Source of the DNA: Propionigenium maris DSM 9537
Lineage (GTDB): Bacteria > Fusobacteriota > Fusobacteriia > Fusobacteriales > Fusobacteriaceae
Assembly (NCBI RefSeq): GCF_027925155.1
Contig: NZ_BSDY01000018.1
Location: 1 to 64,000, forward strand
Direction of reading: 5' to 3'
Length of the DNA stretch: 64,000 bases
This document shows, one piece after another, positions 16,739-25,470 of the stretch. Under the pieces are notes generated by a model. It had not been told where the DNA came from. It did no database searches and worked only from the letters and a program-made list of their open reading frames with translations. Position numbers and translations under genes: made by a program. Position 1 is the first letter of the stretch, and the number at the start of each line of letters is the position of its first letter.

Positions 16739-17656
16739 ATGAAATTTAAAAAGATTCATGGGATGTTGATGGGAGTACTTTCATGCTTTCTCTGGTCTAC
16801 AGCCTTTGCAGGAGTCAAGATAGGATTCAGGCATCTGCCTGCCCCCCTTACCTTTGCAGGTTTGAGATTTACCCTGGCAGGATTGATTTTGATTCCATTT
16901 TGCTGGAGAAGAAACACTCTGCAGCTTCTAGCCCATCACAGGAAGCTGATAACCTATGTGGTGCTTCTGAATACTGCCATAGGATATGCTCTCTACTATA
17001 CAGCAATGAGATATGTAGCAGGAGCCACGGCCTCTATAATAATAGGGACCGGCCCTCTTATTACAGCTTTGATGACCCACTTCCTCATGGAGGATGACAG
17101 GTTGGACAAGGGGAAGCTTATGAGTATCCTTCTTGGAATGGTAGGGATAGTGGTTATAATGACAACCAGTAAGCCAGTTACAGCTGTGGGAAGAAGGGAG
17201 ATCTTCGGGATAATCCTCCTCCTTACCAACTCGGCCCTTACCAGCTACGCCAATATAAAGGTGGCTGAGATGAAGGGGGGAATAGACAGTAGATTCCTTA
17301 CATCCAACCAGATGTTATGGGGAGGTTTAATTCTTCTTTTGGCTGGAAGGATCTTTGAGGGGAGCTACTCCCTGAATCTGCCAGGAGAGTTTTACCTGAG
17401 CCTTATATGGCTGGCAATGGTATCAGCAGCAGCTTTCTCCATGTGGTTTATGGCCATTCAGATTCCCGGGATCAAGGTGTCGGAACTGAATATGTGGAAG
17501 TTCTTGATACCTGTGTTGGGAGCAATAATCAGCTGGATAATGCTTCCAGAGGAGAGTCCTACTCCTATCATCTTAGTGGGAATGGCACTGGTATTTACAA
17601 GCCTTGTTATGTATACCATCAATAATAAAAGAGTAAAGAAGCTCAAAGAAGCATAA
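16739..17656 (+). CDS. EamA/DMT-family transporter
   Basis: 305 residues with ten predicted membrane segments in two EamA halves (about 8-140 and 155-290), the normal layout of drug/metabolite exporters. The first half contains SCFLWSTAFAGVKIG, a typical EamA opening, and the C-terminus is basic. AAGGAGG lies 11 bases before the ATG, a longer spacing than usual. The substrate is unknown; metabolite or amino acid export is typical. It is monocistronic with a strong terminator. Confidence 0.87.
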   Translation: MKFKKIHGMLMGVLSCFLWSTAFAGVKIGFRHLPAPLTFAGLRFTLAGLILIPFCWRRNTLQLLAHHRKLITYVVLLNTAIGYALYYTAMRYVAGATASIIIGTGPLITALMTHFLMEDDRLDKGKLMSILLGMVGIVVIMTTSKPVTAVGRREIFGIILLLTNSALTSYANIKVAEMKGGIDSRFLTSNQMLWGGLILLLAGRIFEGSYSLNLPGEFYLSLIWLAMVSAAAFSMWFMAIQIPGIKVSELNMWKFLIPVLGAIISWIMLPEESPTPIILVGMALVFTSLVMYTINNKRVKKLKEA

Positions 17657-17685
17657 AAGTCCTGCCTTTCGGCAGGACTTTTTTT
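17655..17685 (+). terminator. Terminator of the DMT transporter gene
   Basis: AAGTCCTGCC/GGCAGGACTT hairpin with TTTC loop and a seven-T run. Confidence 0.9.
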
Positions 17686-17768
17686 AATAAAAAGTACAGA
17701 ATTATAGATTGACTCCAAAAAAACATTTCATAAGATCATCAAGGGTGGAGCGTCACGCTCCTTTTTAT
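17686..17768 (+). repeat. Intergenic element, copy B, with hairpin
   Basis: This follows the DMT terminator directly. It contains AATTATAGATTGACTCC, then ATCAAGGGT, then a perfect GGAGCGT/ACGCTCC hairpin (17747-17761) and five T. It aligns closely with copy C at 22831. Its T-run lies on the plus strand, so it is not the terminator of the convergent minus-strand gene that it touches. Confidence 0.6.
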
Positions 17769-18271
17769 GGAATATTCAGGTTAGCTATATTTCTGTATTC
17801 GATGATAAGTTTACTATCGATCATATTACCATCCTCATCCAGGGTATCTACTCCCTTAAAGAAGACCATAGTTTCCCTGTCTGGTCTGAATACCTGAGAG
17901 TTTCCAGTGAGCTTAGTAGTAACAAGATCCCTCTTTATAGGTTCTGCATATAGTGGCTCTCCCATCTTTGAAACAAGGGTATCATAGATGTCTCTTATTT
18001 TACTTGTGGTATCTATCTTCTCATTGTCGAAGATGATCTCTATCTTGTAGAGACTTCCATCTATAAGGTGGAAGTTGTAGGAAGCTACAGAATCTTTAGG
18101 GTTATCTAATACATATACCTCTACTCCCTCCTGGAAGGATTTCTCCTCGTGAACTCCAGGATAGGAAAACATTATGTCAAAGACCTTATCATTCCACCTG
18201 AGGTTTGGAAAGTCCACAATGGAAAAGGTCAATGTGTACATACACAAAAATAAAACTATTATTTTCTTCAT
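17765..18271 (-). CDS. Hypothetical secreted protein
   Basis: 168 residues, not recognised. The N-terminus is a signal peptide (KK, then IIVLFLCMYTLTFS). C10 lies inside the hydrophobic core and not in a lipobox, so it is probably periplasmic. The mature part is acidic and beta-strand-rich (YNFHLIDGSLYKIEIIFDNE). It starts immediately after the stop codon of the acetyltransferase gene and is probably cotranscribed with it. Confidence 0.7.
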   Translation of the reverse strand: MKKIIVLFLCMYTLTFSIVDFPNLRWNDKVFDIMFSYPGVHEEKSFQEGVEVYVLDNPKDSVASYNFHLIDGSLYKIEIIFDNEKIDTTSKIRDIYDTLVSKMGEPLYAEPIKRDLVTTKLTGNSQVFRPDRETMVFFKGVDTLDEDGNMIDSKLIIEYRNIANLNIP

Positions 18272-18700
18272 CTACTTCTTAACTACCTCCATCTCCAGGT
18301 GGGGAATACCGGCTTCCATAAAGATATCTCCCTTACCTGTAAAGCCTAAGCTCTCGTAGAATGGGATAACACTCTCCTGGGCGTGAACGGAGATCCTTTC
18401 TGCCCCTACTTCCCAGGCTTTATCCATAAGTCCTGTAACGATATCCTTTCCCAGTCCCTTACCTCTATAATCCTTATTAACGGCTACTCTCCCTATGTGG
18501 TATCCGCTTTCATCCTCGTAGAGTCTTCCGGTGCCTATGGGCATACCAAAATCTGAAACGATACAGTGGTAGGCTTCCTTATCTTTCTCATCGGTCATGA
18601 GAGACTTATCTACCCCCTGTTCATAGTGGAAGACATCCTCTCTTATCCTCAAGGAGGTCATAAGCATAAGCCCTCCCTTTCCAATCTCTCTTTTAAACAT
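18272..18700 (-). CDS. GNAT family N-acetyltransferase
   Basis: 142 residues with an AGGAGT site five bases before the ATG; in-frame ATGs at residues 12 and 14 also have a GGAGG nearby. The fold is GNAT of the ElaA/YitI kind: REDVFHYEQGVD near the N-terminus, then the acetyl-CoA loop VNKDYRGKGLGKDIVTGL (R/Q-x-x-G-x-G/A), and FYESLGFTGKG near the end. It transfers acetyl from CoA to an unidentified amine. It lies 12 bases after yaaA and directly before the secreted protein gene. Confidence 0.88.
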   Translation of the reverse strand: MFKREIGKGGLMLMTSLRIREDVFHYEQGVDKSLMTDEKDKEAYHCIVSDFGMPIGTGRLYEDESGYHIGRVAVNKDYRGKGLGKDIVTGLMDKAWEVGAERISVHAQESVIPFYESLGFTGKGDIFMEAGIPHLEMEVVKK

Positions 18701-18712
18701 TGCAACTCCTTC

Positions 18713-19450
18713 CTATCTTGTAAATATGTATTTTTTATCGGTGGAAAGCTCCTGGTTAAAGGAATAACCCTCCTCCTTGAACTCCTTCAGGTCCTTCCCT
18801 TGGGAGATCTTATTTTTGACTATATACCTACCCATAACTCCCCTGGCTTTCTTGGCATAGGTGCTGACAGCCTTAAACTTTCCGTCCCTCTCCTCCTTGA
18901 AATCGATATCTATGATCTCATAGGGGAAGGTTTTTCTGTCTATAAGCTTTGAAAACTCAGTGGATGCAAGGTTGATCAGGAGGTTCTCTCCCTTAGCCTT
19001 CATTAACTCTGTGAGGGTATTATTTACCTCCTCCTTCCAGTAGGCATAGAGAGTTTCCTCCTCTAAAACCTTTACAGTCATATCCAGTCTGTACTCCCTT
19101 ACGAGGGAATCAGCTGGAAGAACTCCATAGAGGGCTGAAAGAACTATAAAGTGTTCATCTAAAAAGGTTCTCTCCTCCTGGGAGTACTCCTTAACCTTCA
19201 TCCCCTTAAACACAGCTCCAGTATAAGCTTCAATGGCTTTTTTATAGCCGGAGGTATGGAAGTTGGCGTAGATATCCACCACAGATTCCAGGGTTTTTCC
19301 CTTGACCTTCATAGTTTTAGACAAATCTTCCGGGGAAAAAGTTTTTAACTTTTCCAGTAAAAACATGGTTTTTTCAGAGAAGTTGTTGTGTGGAAGCTCT
19401 ACAGAACCGGTCATATCCATAGTTTTACTGGGTGACAGTATTACAATCAT
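18713..19450 (-). CDS. yaaA: Peroxide stress protein YaaA (UPF0246)
   Basis: 245 residues. It begins MIVILSPSKTMD, the family hallmark, and keeps YANFHTSGYKKAIEAYTGAVF, LSALYGVLPADSLVREYRL and LLINLASTEFSKL. In E. coli YaaA lowers free iron and protects DNA during peroxide stress, and the fold binds DNA. GGAGGGACCAG precedes the ATG. It lies between the Smr gene and the GNAT gene on the same strand. Confidence 0.92.
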   Translation of the reverse strand: MIVILSPSKTMDMTGSVELPHNNFSEKTMFLLEKLKTFSPEDLSKTMKVKGKTLESVVDIYANFHTSGYKKAIEAYTGAVFKGMKVKEYSQEERTFLDEHFIVLSALYGVLPADSLVREYRLDMTVKVLEEETLYAYWKEEVNNTLTELMKAKGENLLINLASTEFSKLIDRKTFPYEIIDIDFKEERDGKFKAVSTYAKKARGVMGRYIVKNKISQGKDLKEFKEEGYSFNQELSTDKKYIFTR

Positions 19451-19465
19451 CTGGTCCCTCCTTTT

Positions 19466-19912
19466 TTATTTTTTAGTCTGGTAAACTTCACCATTTTTTT
19501 TCAGGTTAACGGTGAGATAACCCTGTTTTACAAGCCTTTTAACACAGGCATTTATCTCGTTGTTCTTATATTTTTTAAAGAAGTTTCCCTTGATCTTATC
19601 CATGGTTTTGGGGCTGATCCTGCAGAACTCCAGGACCTCCATGGAGATCATATCCTGCATTTCATTTATTGCCTTTAGGGGGGTAACCAGAGTGGATCCG
19701 GGATTTGTGGCCACTGTGTAGGTGAGGTATCCCCTGTGGCTGTCGAGGAATTCCCTGAGCTCCTTCTTAATTACTCCTCCCCTTCCGCTGGATCCATATC
19801 CGTGGATTACAGTTATCTCTTCCCTGTATCCACCCCTGAAAGCTTCATTGTATTTATCTATGAAAAAACGAATAGCTTCATTCCTGTTCATCTCGTGAAG
19901 ATCGATGACCAT
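19466..19912 (-). CDS. Smr-domain protein
   Basis: 148 residues from the ATG at 19912, chosen because AAGGAGG lies five bases upstream; the longer frame has no site. The Smr domain (about 1-80) shows IDLHEMNRNEAIRFF and the nicking-domain signature VIHGYGSSGRGGVIKKELREF, like the C-terminus of MutS2. The region after 85 is a helical extension with no clear match. Smr proteins nick DNA or cleave RNA. The next gene, yaaA, follows by 15 bases. Confidence 0.85.
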   Translation of the reverse strand: MVIDLHEMNRNEAIRFFIDKYNEAFRGGYREEITVIHGYGSSGRGGVIKKELREFLDSHRGYLTYTVATNPGSTLVTPLKAINEMQDMISMEVLEFCRISPKTMDKIKGNFFKKYKNNEINACVKRLVKQGYLTVNLKKNGEVYQTKK

Positions 19913-20001
19913 AGCTTCCTCCTTATAAAGCAAAGATATCTTCCTACTATTATATATGTGGTGCAGAGGATTGGCAAATAAAAAAGAGAGGATAACCTCT
20001 C

Positions 20002-21345
20002 TTAATTACTATCCTTGATCTTCAGATCCCTCATGGTTTTCTGAAGGTAGATAACCATAATAAAGCAGGCTACAGTGTCTGAGAGGGGTCTGCTGAACCA
20101 TATACCGTTGATCCCCATGAGCTGGGGGAGGATTATCACAGCAGGAATTATAATTACAATCTTTCTCAGAAAGTTAAAGATAAAGGCTGTCTTAGCTTCT
20201 CCCAGAGCCTGGTATACCCCTGAGATGATTATGGAGCATATCATGAGGGGAACCACTGAAAATCCAAACCTCATAGCGATGACTCCTATGTCTATTGTAG
20301 AGGGTTCATCCACAAAGATCCTCAGAATGGGAGTGGGGAAGAGCTGAACTATGGCCATGAGAAGGGCCGACAGAAGCACACCGTAGATTAGGGTAAGCTT
20401 TATTGCCTCCCTTACCCTGGAGTAGTTTTTAGACCCTAAATTGTAACCGATGATGGGCTGCATTCCCCCCTGGGCGATACCCATAACCACCATTATAATG
20501 AGAGAGTGAACTGTCATAAAGATACCGTAGGCTGCAATGGCATCGGATCCGGCGAACCTGTTTAGCTGGGAGTTGTACATTCCCATAACCACAGCATTGG
20601 AAAACTGGATAAGTCCCGCTGAAGCTCCCAACTTTACTATGGACAGAACGATGGACCTTCTCAGTCTCAGGTGGGGGAGCCTTATGGTCATAGGATATCT
20701 TCCAGAGAGGAAGAACCTCAGGTTAAAGACGGCAGCTATCCCTGAGGAGATGAAGGTGGCAAGCCCTGCTCCAAAGACCCCCATATTTAGGGGAAAGAGG
20801 AAGAGGTAGTCCAGAATGATATTCAGGATAGCCCCTATTGCCGATGTGGTCATGGCGTACTTTGGGAAGCCCTGAGCCCTCACTACCCCGTTTAAACCAT
20901 AGGTGAAGCACTGGAAGAAGATTACAGGGATAAAGATCCTTCCGTAGCTCACAGCATAGGAGAGGGTTTCCCCCTCACCGCCCATAAGGCTCAGGATCTC
21001 AACCAGAAAGAACTCCTGGGTAATGGTTATTAGGGTACATACAATGAGAAAAAGACTGATCTGGTTACCTGTGATCCTTGCACACTCCTCCTTTTTACCC
21101 TCTCCGAGCTTTATGGCCACCAGGGTACTTCCTCCTATACCTATGAGGCCTCCTAGAGATACAGCTATCTGGGAAAAGGGAAAGGTAAGGGTAACTCCTG
21201 CAAGGGCCATGGCTCCAAGCCTCTGACCTATAAAGATACGGTCTATAACCGAGTAAAGCATAACAATGAGGGAGCCTATGATGGCAGGTATAGAAAATTC
21301 AATAAGGAGCTTACCTATGGGCTCCCTTCCTAAACGTTGATTCAT
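20002..21345 (-). CDS. MATE family efflux transporter
   Basis: 447 residues and 12 membrane segments in two MATE halves. It begins RLGREPIGKLLIEFSIPAI and contains VIDRIFIGQRLG and IGIGGSTLVAIKLGEGKKEE, typical of the DinF/NorM superfamily. It exports drugs or metabolites using a Na+ or H+ gradient; which ion cannot be read here. AAAAGGAGAAATC precedes the ATG. It is a separate unit from the second MATE gene at 23594. Confidence 0.92.
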   Translation of the reverse strand: MNQRLGREPIGKLLIEFSIPAIIGSLIVMLYSVIDRIFIGQRLGAMALAGVTLTFPFSQIAVSLGGLIGIGGSTLVAIKLGEGKKEECARITGNQISLFLIVCTLITITQEFFLVEILSLMGGEGETLSYAVSYGRIFIPVIFFQCFTYGLNGVVRAQGFPKYAMTTSAIGAILNIILDYLFLFPLNMGVFGAGLATFISSGIAAVFNLRFFLSGRYPMTIRLPHLRLRRSIVLSIVKLGASAGLIQFSNAVVMGMYNSQLNRFAGSDAIAAYGIFMTVHSLIIMVVMGIAQGGMQPIIGYNLGSKNYSRVREAIKLTLIYGVLLSALLMAIVQLFPTPILRIFVDEPSTIDIGVIAMRFGFSVVPLMICSIIISGVYQALGEAKTAFIFNFLRKIVIIIPAVIILPQLMGINGIWFSRPLSDTVACFIMVIYLQKTMRDLKIKDSN

Positions 21346-21501
21346 GATTTCTCCTTTTTAAAATAATATTCAGACATTATAACCTATTCTTATAGGAAGT
21401 CTAATAAAAAAATCATTAAAGAGCTCCTGTAAACTTTAAATTGAAGAAAATTGATTTTTAAAGTATAATATACTTTTAATAAGCTGATTATAGGAGGAAG
21501 T

Positions 21502-21912
21502 ATGAAAAAGGGTGTAAATAAAAGTAAACCAAAGGGAACTAAGTGGGATAAGGATAAGAAGGTAAAGAAGTCCAAGAGATTTGAAGAGGACAAGATGAGA
21601 AGAAGAAGGGCCGAGAACAAGAGAGCCAACGCTGAAGCGAGAAAGGAAAGAAAGGCTGAGCAGGCTATAATGGAGAAGGTAGCAGGAGCTAAGATGGTAG
21701 GTTTCAGAAGAGGAATGCTTCTTGTGGAGATCAATGGAGAGGTAGAAAAGAGAGCCCTGATCCACTCTAAGAAACTGGAGAAGAGGATACTTGAACTTAA
21801 GATAGGAGATATAGAGATCAAGCTATTTGGTAAGAATGTAAAGCTTCAGAATATAGAGGGATTTGAAGAGATGAAGGAACAGCTTATGTGGGAGCTAGAG
21901 GCTATTCTTTAA
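21502..21912 (+). CDS. Hypothetical basic protein
   Basis: 136 residues, not recognised. The first 62 residues are almost entirely Lys, Arg and Glu and probably form a long, very basic helix. Residues 63-136 form a small mixed domain (VGFRRGMLLVEINGEVEKRA). TAGGAGGAAGT precedes the ATG. The basic arm suggests binding to nucleic acid or ribosomes. The zinc-ribbon gene starts 12 bases after it. Confidence 0.7.
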   Translation: MKKGVNKSKPKGTKWDKDKKVKKSKRFEEDKMRRRRAENKRANAEARKERKAEQAIMEKVAGAKMVGFRRGMLLVEINGEVEKRALIHSKKLEKRILELKIGDIEIKLFGKNVKLQNIEGFEEMKEQLMWELEAIL

Positions 21913-21923
21913 AGGGGGATCAG

Positions 21924-22295
21924 ATGAAAAAGATTGTATTGAAGTGTCCTAAGTGCAGAAAGAAGATGAAGATATCGGATAAACCTGCAAAGTATAGGTG
22001 CCCCCACTGTAAGGAAGTATATAAATATACAAAACTTAAGCAGATGACTGGAAGGGTAACAAGGGTATTTACAGGAATAGGAACTACAACCAAGGACATA
22101 AAAAATGGTTTTGTTTACAAATATAATACAGCAAAAAATACCTATAAATACATGAAGAGTATGAAGCAGAATATGAAAAATAATCCAAATTGGTCCAACT
22201 ACCACAAGGAACAGCAGGAGATGAAGGAGATGAACAAAGCCAATAAAGCTAAGACTGGTTTTAAAAGTTTCCTGAATAAATTTAAAAGAAAATAA
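21924..22295 (+). CDS. Small zinc-ribbon protein
   Basis: 123 residues from the ATG at 21924 with AAGGGGGATC upstream; the longer frame overlapping the previous gene lacks a site. Two C-P-x-C knuckles (LKCPKCRKK and YRCPHCKEV, about 16 residues apart) form a zinc ribbon in the first 35 residues. The rest is a basic, Asn/Lys/Met-rich helix without a known domain. No function is assigned. It is cotranscribed with the basic protein upstream. Confidence 0.75.
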   Translation: MKKIVLKCPKCRKKMKISDKPAKYRCPHCKEVYKYTKLKQMTGRVTRVFTGIGTTTKDIKNGFVYKYNTAKNTYKYMKSMKQNMKNNPNWSNYHKEQQEMKEMNKANKAKTGFKSFLNKFKRK

Positions 22296-22378
22296 AGAAA
22301 AGTTTTCTTTTGGAAAAAGGAAATATCTTGAAAGAATGTATACCTTCTTAAGTCTATAAAAACCTAAGGAGGAGATGT

Positions 22379-22783
22379 ATGAAAAAGACTTTGCTGATTT
22401 TAATGTTCGTGGTATTATCAAGTTTATCTTTTGCAGCTCGTGGAGATAAAGGATCGGGAGAAGATTTCTACTCACTTTATAACTCAGCTTACAAAGCAGT
22501 GGAAACACCTGGAATGCATAAGAACGTTGGCTTAAAAGAGGGTCATGGAAAGATGGTAAAGGACATCATCAACAAGGGATGGTATGATATCAAGATGCTT
22601 GAGGTAGAAAAGTTAAAGCATGTATTTGCTATTGATAAGCTTCTTGTGGATGGTCCAGGAAACAAGGAAAAGATCGATGAGCACATTGCTGAGATCAGAA
22701 AGATAAAAGAAAAGATGGATAAAGTTTATGAAGATACTAAAAAAGAGTGTGAAAAGCATATGGACTTTTCAAAAATGAAATAA
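22379..22783 (+). CDS. Hypothetical secreted helical protein
   Basis: 134 residues, not recognised. A signal peptide (about 1-20, ending SFAA) precedes a mature helical protein with a HGKMVKDIINKGWYDIKMLE segment and a Lys/Glu-rich coiled C-terminus. The site AAGGAGGAGATGT precedes the ATG. It is followed by a strong terminator, then repeat copy C. Confidence 0.7.
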   Translation: MKKTLLILMFVVLSSLSFAARGDKGSGEDFYSLYNSAYKAVETPGMHKNVGLKEGHGKMVKDIINKGWYDIKMLEVEKLKHVFAIDKLLVDGPGNKEKIDEHIAEIRKIKEKMDKVYEDTKKECEKHMDFSKMK

Positions 22784-22798
22784 AATATGATATATAGA

Positions 22799-22830
22799 TA
22801 AAAACTCCTGAATTTTTCAGGAGTTTTTTT
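22799..22830 (+). terminator. Terminator of the secreted protein gene
   Basis: AAACTCCTG/CAGGAGTTT hairpin with a seven-T run. Confidence 0.9.
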
Positions 22831-22924
22831 ATTGTTAAGAAAGGTTTACAACTATTAGATTGATTCCATTATAAAAAGCCTTTAAATAAAGCTAACAAGG
22901 GTAGAGCGTGACGCTCTTTTTTAT
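22831..22924 (+). repeat. Intergenic element, copy C, with hairpin
   Basis: GTTAAGAAAGG, then ACTATTAGATTGATTCC, then AACAAGGGT, then a perfect AGAGCGT/ACGCTCT hairpin (22903-22917) and six T. It is a close match to copy B and shares its start with copy A. As in A and B, it follows directly on the terminator of a plus-strand gene. Confidence 0.6.
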
Positions 22925-22944
22925 TTTTTACAAAAAAATAAAGC

Positions 22945-23060
22945 CTTAACCCCTAAGATTTTGAGATAAGGTGGTTCCCAAGAAAAACTTAAGGGGCAAG
23001 ACTTATGTGAGTCCATTCTATCAAATAGAATTATAAAAAGTAAGTGACTTTGTCCACCTA
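22945..23060. other. Intergenic stretch with several possible stems
   Basis: No gene is seen here. Pairing blocks include CCCCT (22950) with AGGGG (22992), AGGTGG (22969) with CCACCT (23054), GACT/AGTC (23000-23013) and a perfect ATTCTAT/ATAGAAT hairpin (23015-23031). The marR promoter starts downstream, so this is not the marR leader. It may be a structured RNA or decayed sequence. Confidence 0.3.
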
Positions 23061-23071
23061 AATTAAAAAAA

Positions 23072-23100
23072 TTGACATATATTTAATTCTTTAGTAAACT
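23072..23100 (+). promoter_or_regulatory. Promoter of the marR-MATE operon
   Basis: TTGACA, 17-base spacer, TAAACT. The -10 lies inside the first palindrome of the operator. Confidence 0.75.
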
Positions 23101-23120
23101 GTTTAGATATAAACTGTTTA
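23095..23120 (+). promoter_or_regulatory. Probable MarR operator (two palindromes)
   Basis: The palindrome TAAACTGTTTA occurs twice (23095-23105 and 23110-23120), 15 bases apart, with a further half site GTAAAC at 23124. The first copy covers the -10, which suggests self-repression by the adjacent MarR protein. Confidence 0.65.
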
Positions 23121-23149
23121 GAAGTAAACAACTTAATGAGGTGAGAGCT

Positions 23150-23569
23150 ATGATTGTAGGGGGATACCTGTCTGTAATATACAGGCAGAGACAAAATTTT
23201 ATGAGGGAGAGACTTCAGAACCTGGATATAGGGGTGACGGATTACCCTATACTGCTTATACTAGGGCATCGTGAGGGGCTGGGGTGTAATGAGATATCCA
23301 AGAAATATTTTATAAATAAAAGCCTTGTTTCCAAGAGTATCTCAAAACTCATTACCCTGGGTTACCTGGAGCAGAGGAGAGACCCGGACCACAAGCAGCG
23401 TCTAAACACCTACCTTACCCCTAGAGGGAGGAAGGTTATTCCTGAGATAAGGAGTTATTCAAGGGAGTGGGAGGATGAGTTTATGGGGGGGATGACCCCT
23501 GAGGAAAGGGAAGTATTAAAAAAATTACTTAGCAAGATATATGAAAGGTCTCTGGACTACTTAGATTAG
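23150..23569 (+). CDS. MarR family transcriptional regulator
   Basis: 139 residues from the ATG at 23150, which has GAGG eight bases upstream; the GTG at 23141 lacks a spaced site. It has a winged helix with the recognition segment EISKKYFINKSLVSKSISKLITLGYLE and the wing QRRDPDHKQRLNTYLT, as in MarR. It is encoded 25 bases before a MATE exporter, so it very likely represses that exporter and itself through the palindromes at 23095-23120. The inducer is unknown. Confidence 0.9.
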   Translation: MIVGGYLSVIYRQRQNFMRERLQNLDIGVTDYPILLILGHREGLGCNEISKKYFINKSLVSKSISKLITLGYLEQRRDPDHKQRLNTYLTPRGRKVIPEIRSYSREWEDEFMGGMTPEEREVLKKLLSKIYERSLDYLD

Positions 23570-23593
23570 GAGATCTTTAATTTGGGAGGAAAT

Positions 23594-24958
23594 ATGAAGA
23601 ATGAGCGATTGAAGGAGGAGAAGATATCCAAGCTTCTCTGGGAGTACTCCATACCAGCTGTAATGGGAACACTGGTATATATACTCTATAATATTGTAGA
23701 CAGAATATTTATAAGTTTTGGAGTGGGGAGGCTTGCCATAGCAGGTCTGAGTATAACCCTGCCTATGTTTGCCTTTATCCTTGCAGTGGGACTCTTTGTA
23801 GGGGTAGGGGGAGGAGCCCTTATATCTATCAATTTAGGAGCAGGAAAACCCCAGGAAGCGGAAAGGATACTGGGAAATGCAGTGGCACTCTTCCTTGGAG
23901 TGGGGACAATTATGGCTGCAGGAGGAATGTTTTTCCTGGATGATATACTAAGGATGTTTGGGGCGACCCCTCAAAACCTTCCCTATGCCTACGACTATAT
24001 GACGGTGATCCTCTATGCCCTTCCCTTTCAGCTTTGCTTTATTGGCCTCAACCATATAATCAGAGGTGAGGGAAACCCCAAGACAGCTATGAAGATGAGC
24101 ATCATAGGGTGTGGGTTAAATATCATACTGGATCCTCTATTTATCTTTACCATGGATATGGGGATCACAGGAGCGGCCCTTGCCACAGTGCTCTCCAATG
24201 TAGTTGTAGCAGGGATGCAGCTCTACCACTTTATAGGAGGAAGGAACAGACGGATAGATCTGAAGCTAAAAAATATTCCTCTGGAGAGGGAGATAGTGAA
24301 GGGGATAGCCAATATCGGAATAGCTCCCTTCATAATGCAGATGTCCAACTCTGTGGTGGTTATATTTATAAATAAAAATCTGAATACCTATGGAGGAGAT
24401 ATCGCCATAGCAGCTTATGGGATCATCAACAGTATAAATGTCCTCTTCTATATGCCTATAGTGGGGATGTACCAGGGGAGTCAGCCTATCCTGGGGTTCA
24501 ACTATGGAGCCAAGGTCTATCACAGGGTAAGAGAGGCCTACAAGCTCACCCTGAAGGTGGCCTTTGGAATCTCCCTTACAGCCTTTATCCTGGCTATGTT
24601 TGTCCCTGAGATACTTATAGCTCCCTTTATAAACGATGACGCTGAACTGTTCCAGCTCACTGCCAGATCACTCAGAATAGTCTTCAGTATGGTATTCTGT
24701 GTGGGGTTCCACCTTATCGGAGGAAGCTACTTCCAGGCTGTGGGAAGAGCAAAGGTTACCACCTTCTTAAATGTGGTGAGGCAGCTTATCCTTATGATCC
24801 CACTAATCTACATACTGCCAAAGTATTTTGGAGTAGACGGGGTATGGATGGCTGTCCCTGTAACGGACCTTATCCTCTCCATAATAACTCTATTCTTTGT
24901 GGTAAGGGAGTTCAAGAGGTTGAAGGAGATCTCGGTAGTTTCAGAGGTAGGTATTTAA
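23594..24958 (+). CDS. MATE family efflux transporter, MarR-linked
   Basis: 454 residues from the ATG at 23594 with GGGAGGAAAT upstream. It has 12 membrane segments. Typical MATE motifs are seen: KLLWEYSIPAVMGTLVYILYN-type opening, VDRIFISFGVG and VGGGALISINLGAGKPQEAE. It is related to the MATE protein at 20002 but clearly diverged. Coupling to a MarR regulator fits inducible multidrug or metabolite export. A strong terminator follows. Confidence 0.92.
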   Translation: MKNERLKEEKISKLLWEYSIPAVMGTLVYILYNIVDRIFISFGVGRLAIAGLSITLPMFAFILAVGLFVGVGGGALISINLGAGKPQEAERILGNAVALFLGVGTIMAAGGMFFLDDILRMFGATPQNLPYAYDYMTVILYALPFQLCFIGLNHIIRGEGNPKTAMKMSIIGCGLNIILDPLFIFTMDMGITGAALATVLSNVVVAGMQLYHFIGGRNRRIDLKLKNIPLEREIVKGIANIGIAPFIMQMSNSVVVIFINKNLNTYGGDIAIAAYGIINSINVLFYMPIVGMYQGSQPILGFNYGAKVYHRVREAYKLTLKVAFGISLTAFILAMFVPEILIAPFINDDAELFQLTARSLRIVFSMVFCVGFHLIGGSYFQAVGRAKVTTFLNVVRQLILMIPLIYILPKYFGVDGVWMAVPVTDLILSIITLFFVVREFKRLKEISVVSEVGI

Positions 24959-24986
24959 AGAAGCCCCTATTAGGGGCTTCTTTTTT
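24958..24986 (+). terminator. Terminator of the marR-MATE operon
   Basis: AAGCCCC/GGGGCTT hairpin with a TATTA loop and a six-T run. Confidence 0.88.
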
Positions 24987-25047
24987 AGTGCAAGAGTATT
25001 AAAATAAGGGGAAAAACAAATAAAATAAAAAAACTTTGAAAAAAGTG

Positions 25048-25076
25048 TTGACGAGATTTAGCGATTGTGGTATTAT
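25048..25076 (+). promoter_or_regulatory. Promoter of tRNA operon 2
   Basis: TTGACG, 17-base spacer, TATTAT, then TATTCTTGTC. Nearly identical in design to the promoter at 15392. Confidence 0.85.
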
Positions 25077-25115
25077 TATTCTTGTCCGCGAGAGAGCGAG
25101 ACAAAAACAAAGTAA

Positions 25116-25192
25116 CGGAGCATAGCGCAGCCCGGTAGCGCACCTGCCTTGGGAGCAGGGGGTCGCAGGTTCAAATCCTGCTGTTCCGACCA
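25116..25192 (+). tRNA. tRNA-Pro (TGG)
   Basis: Loop CTTGGGA in a CCTGC/GCAGG stem; acceptor CGGAGCA/TGTTCCG. First of six tRNAs in operon 2. Confidence 0.95.
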
Positions 25193-25210
25193 TTTATATT
25201 TTACATGTAT

Positions 25211-25286
<76 letters not shown>

Positions 25287-25291
25287 TACAT

Positions 25292-25368
<77 letters not shown>

Positions 25369-25389
25369 TTTACAATTTAATATATGCGT

Positions 25390-25466
25390 GGTGAGTGTAG
25401 TTCAGTTGGTAGAGCGCTTGATTGTGGTTCAAGTTGTCGCGGGTTCAAATCCCGTCATTCACCCCA
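25390..25466 (+). tRNA. tRNA-His (GTG)
   Basis: Loop TTGTGGT in a CTTGA/TCAAG stem. The extra G-1 (25390) faces discriminator C73, as is unique to His tRNAs. Confidence 0.95.
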
Positions 25467-25470
25467 ATAT

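Noticed and set aside
22940..22990. T-box riboswitch suggested by AAGGTGGTTCCC
   Set aside because: It only resembles the T-box AGGGTGGNACCGCG. No stem I, specifier loop or terminator is present, and the marR promoter lies downstream of it.
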